A model generated the notes under the pieces. The model was not told the origin of the DNA. It did no database searches and saw only the letters and a list, made by a program, of their open reading frames with translations. Below are positions 5,909 through 5,952 of a stretch of DNA of 5,952 bases, in pieces. The DNA is from M3007 sp044224705 (lineage in GTDB: Bacteria > Bacteroidota > Bacteroidia > Chitinophagales > Saprospiraceae): contig JBGAJY010000282.1 of the NCBI GenBank assembly GCA_044224705.1, positions 1-5,952 on the forward strand, written 5' to 3'. Numbering within the stretch: the first letter of the stretch is position 1; each line of letters begins with the position of its first letter. A program made the translations under genes and the position numbers.

Positions 5909-5952
5909 CGCGCAGCGTATGCACGCGCATTGATCGCTGTGTGCCGTGCAGA
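5909..5952. other. Downstream edge of the window, no gene recognised
   Basis: These 44 bases after the methyltransferase stop contain no ORF that can be judged. TGCACG (5920-5925) and CGTGCA (5945-5950) could form a 6-bp stem with a 19-base loop, but there is no T-tract before the window ends. A terminator cannot be claimed. Confidence 0.3.

Noticed and set aside
5920..5950. TGCACG...CGTGCA stem after the methyltransferase
   Set aside because: The 6-bp stem, 19-base loop and lack of a T-tract before the window ends are too weak to call a terminator.

Overview
The window holds five protein genes in two divergent pairs, with one gene trailing in an operon, and almost everything in it concerns the cell envelope. 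It reads as chromosomal DNA from a GC-rich member of the Bacteroidota, possibly a Saprospiria-type lineage, though the lineage is inference. Three signs support this. Three of the four promoter-bearing upstream regions contain a perfect match to the Bacteroidota -7 element TAnnTTTG. No start codon has a convincing Shine-Dalgarno sequence. The proteins also fit: an MltA-type lipoprotein, a small one-POTRA Omp85 protein, and a membrane-anchored coiled-coil protein ending in a helix-hairpin-helix-like domain.

Layout. Positions 32-1069 (minus) encode an MltA-like lytic transglycosylase lipoprotein. It diverges from a Wzx/MOP-type flippase at 1221-2585 (plus). The flippase converges on a minus-strand gene at 2680-3603 for a TM-anchored coiled-coil protein. 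The convergent gap holds a perfect 30-bp inverted repeat built on an ACGGAG octamer periodicity, and it overlaps the flippase stop codon. The coiled-coil gene diverges from an Omp85 (BamA/TamA-like) outer-membrane protein at 3827-5239 (plus). That gene is followed after only 3 bases by a class I SAM-dependent methyltransferase at 5243-5908 with an NPPYY motif. The last 44 bases contain no recognisable gene.

How they may work together (inference). MltA trims peptidoglycan from the inner leaflet of the outer membrane. The flippase moves a lipid-linked glycan across the inner membrane. The Omp85 protein inserts or exports proteins or lipids at the outer membrane. The coiled-coil protein is tethered in the inner membrane. 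The methyltransferase is cytoplasmic, and its coupling to an outer-membrane gene is unexplained. No defence system, CRISPR array, phage, transposase or RNA gene was recognised. The most noteworthy items are the palindromic repeat at the flippase stop, the coiled-coil/HhH protein with a non-canonical hairpin, and the Omp85-methyltransferase pair.
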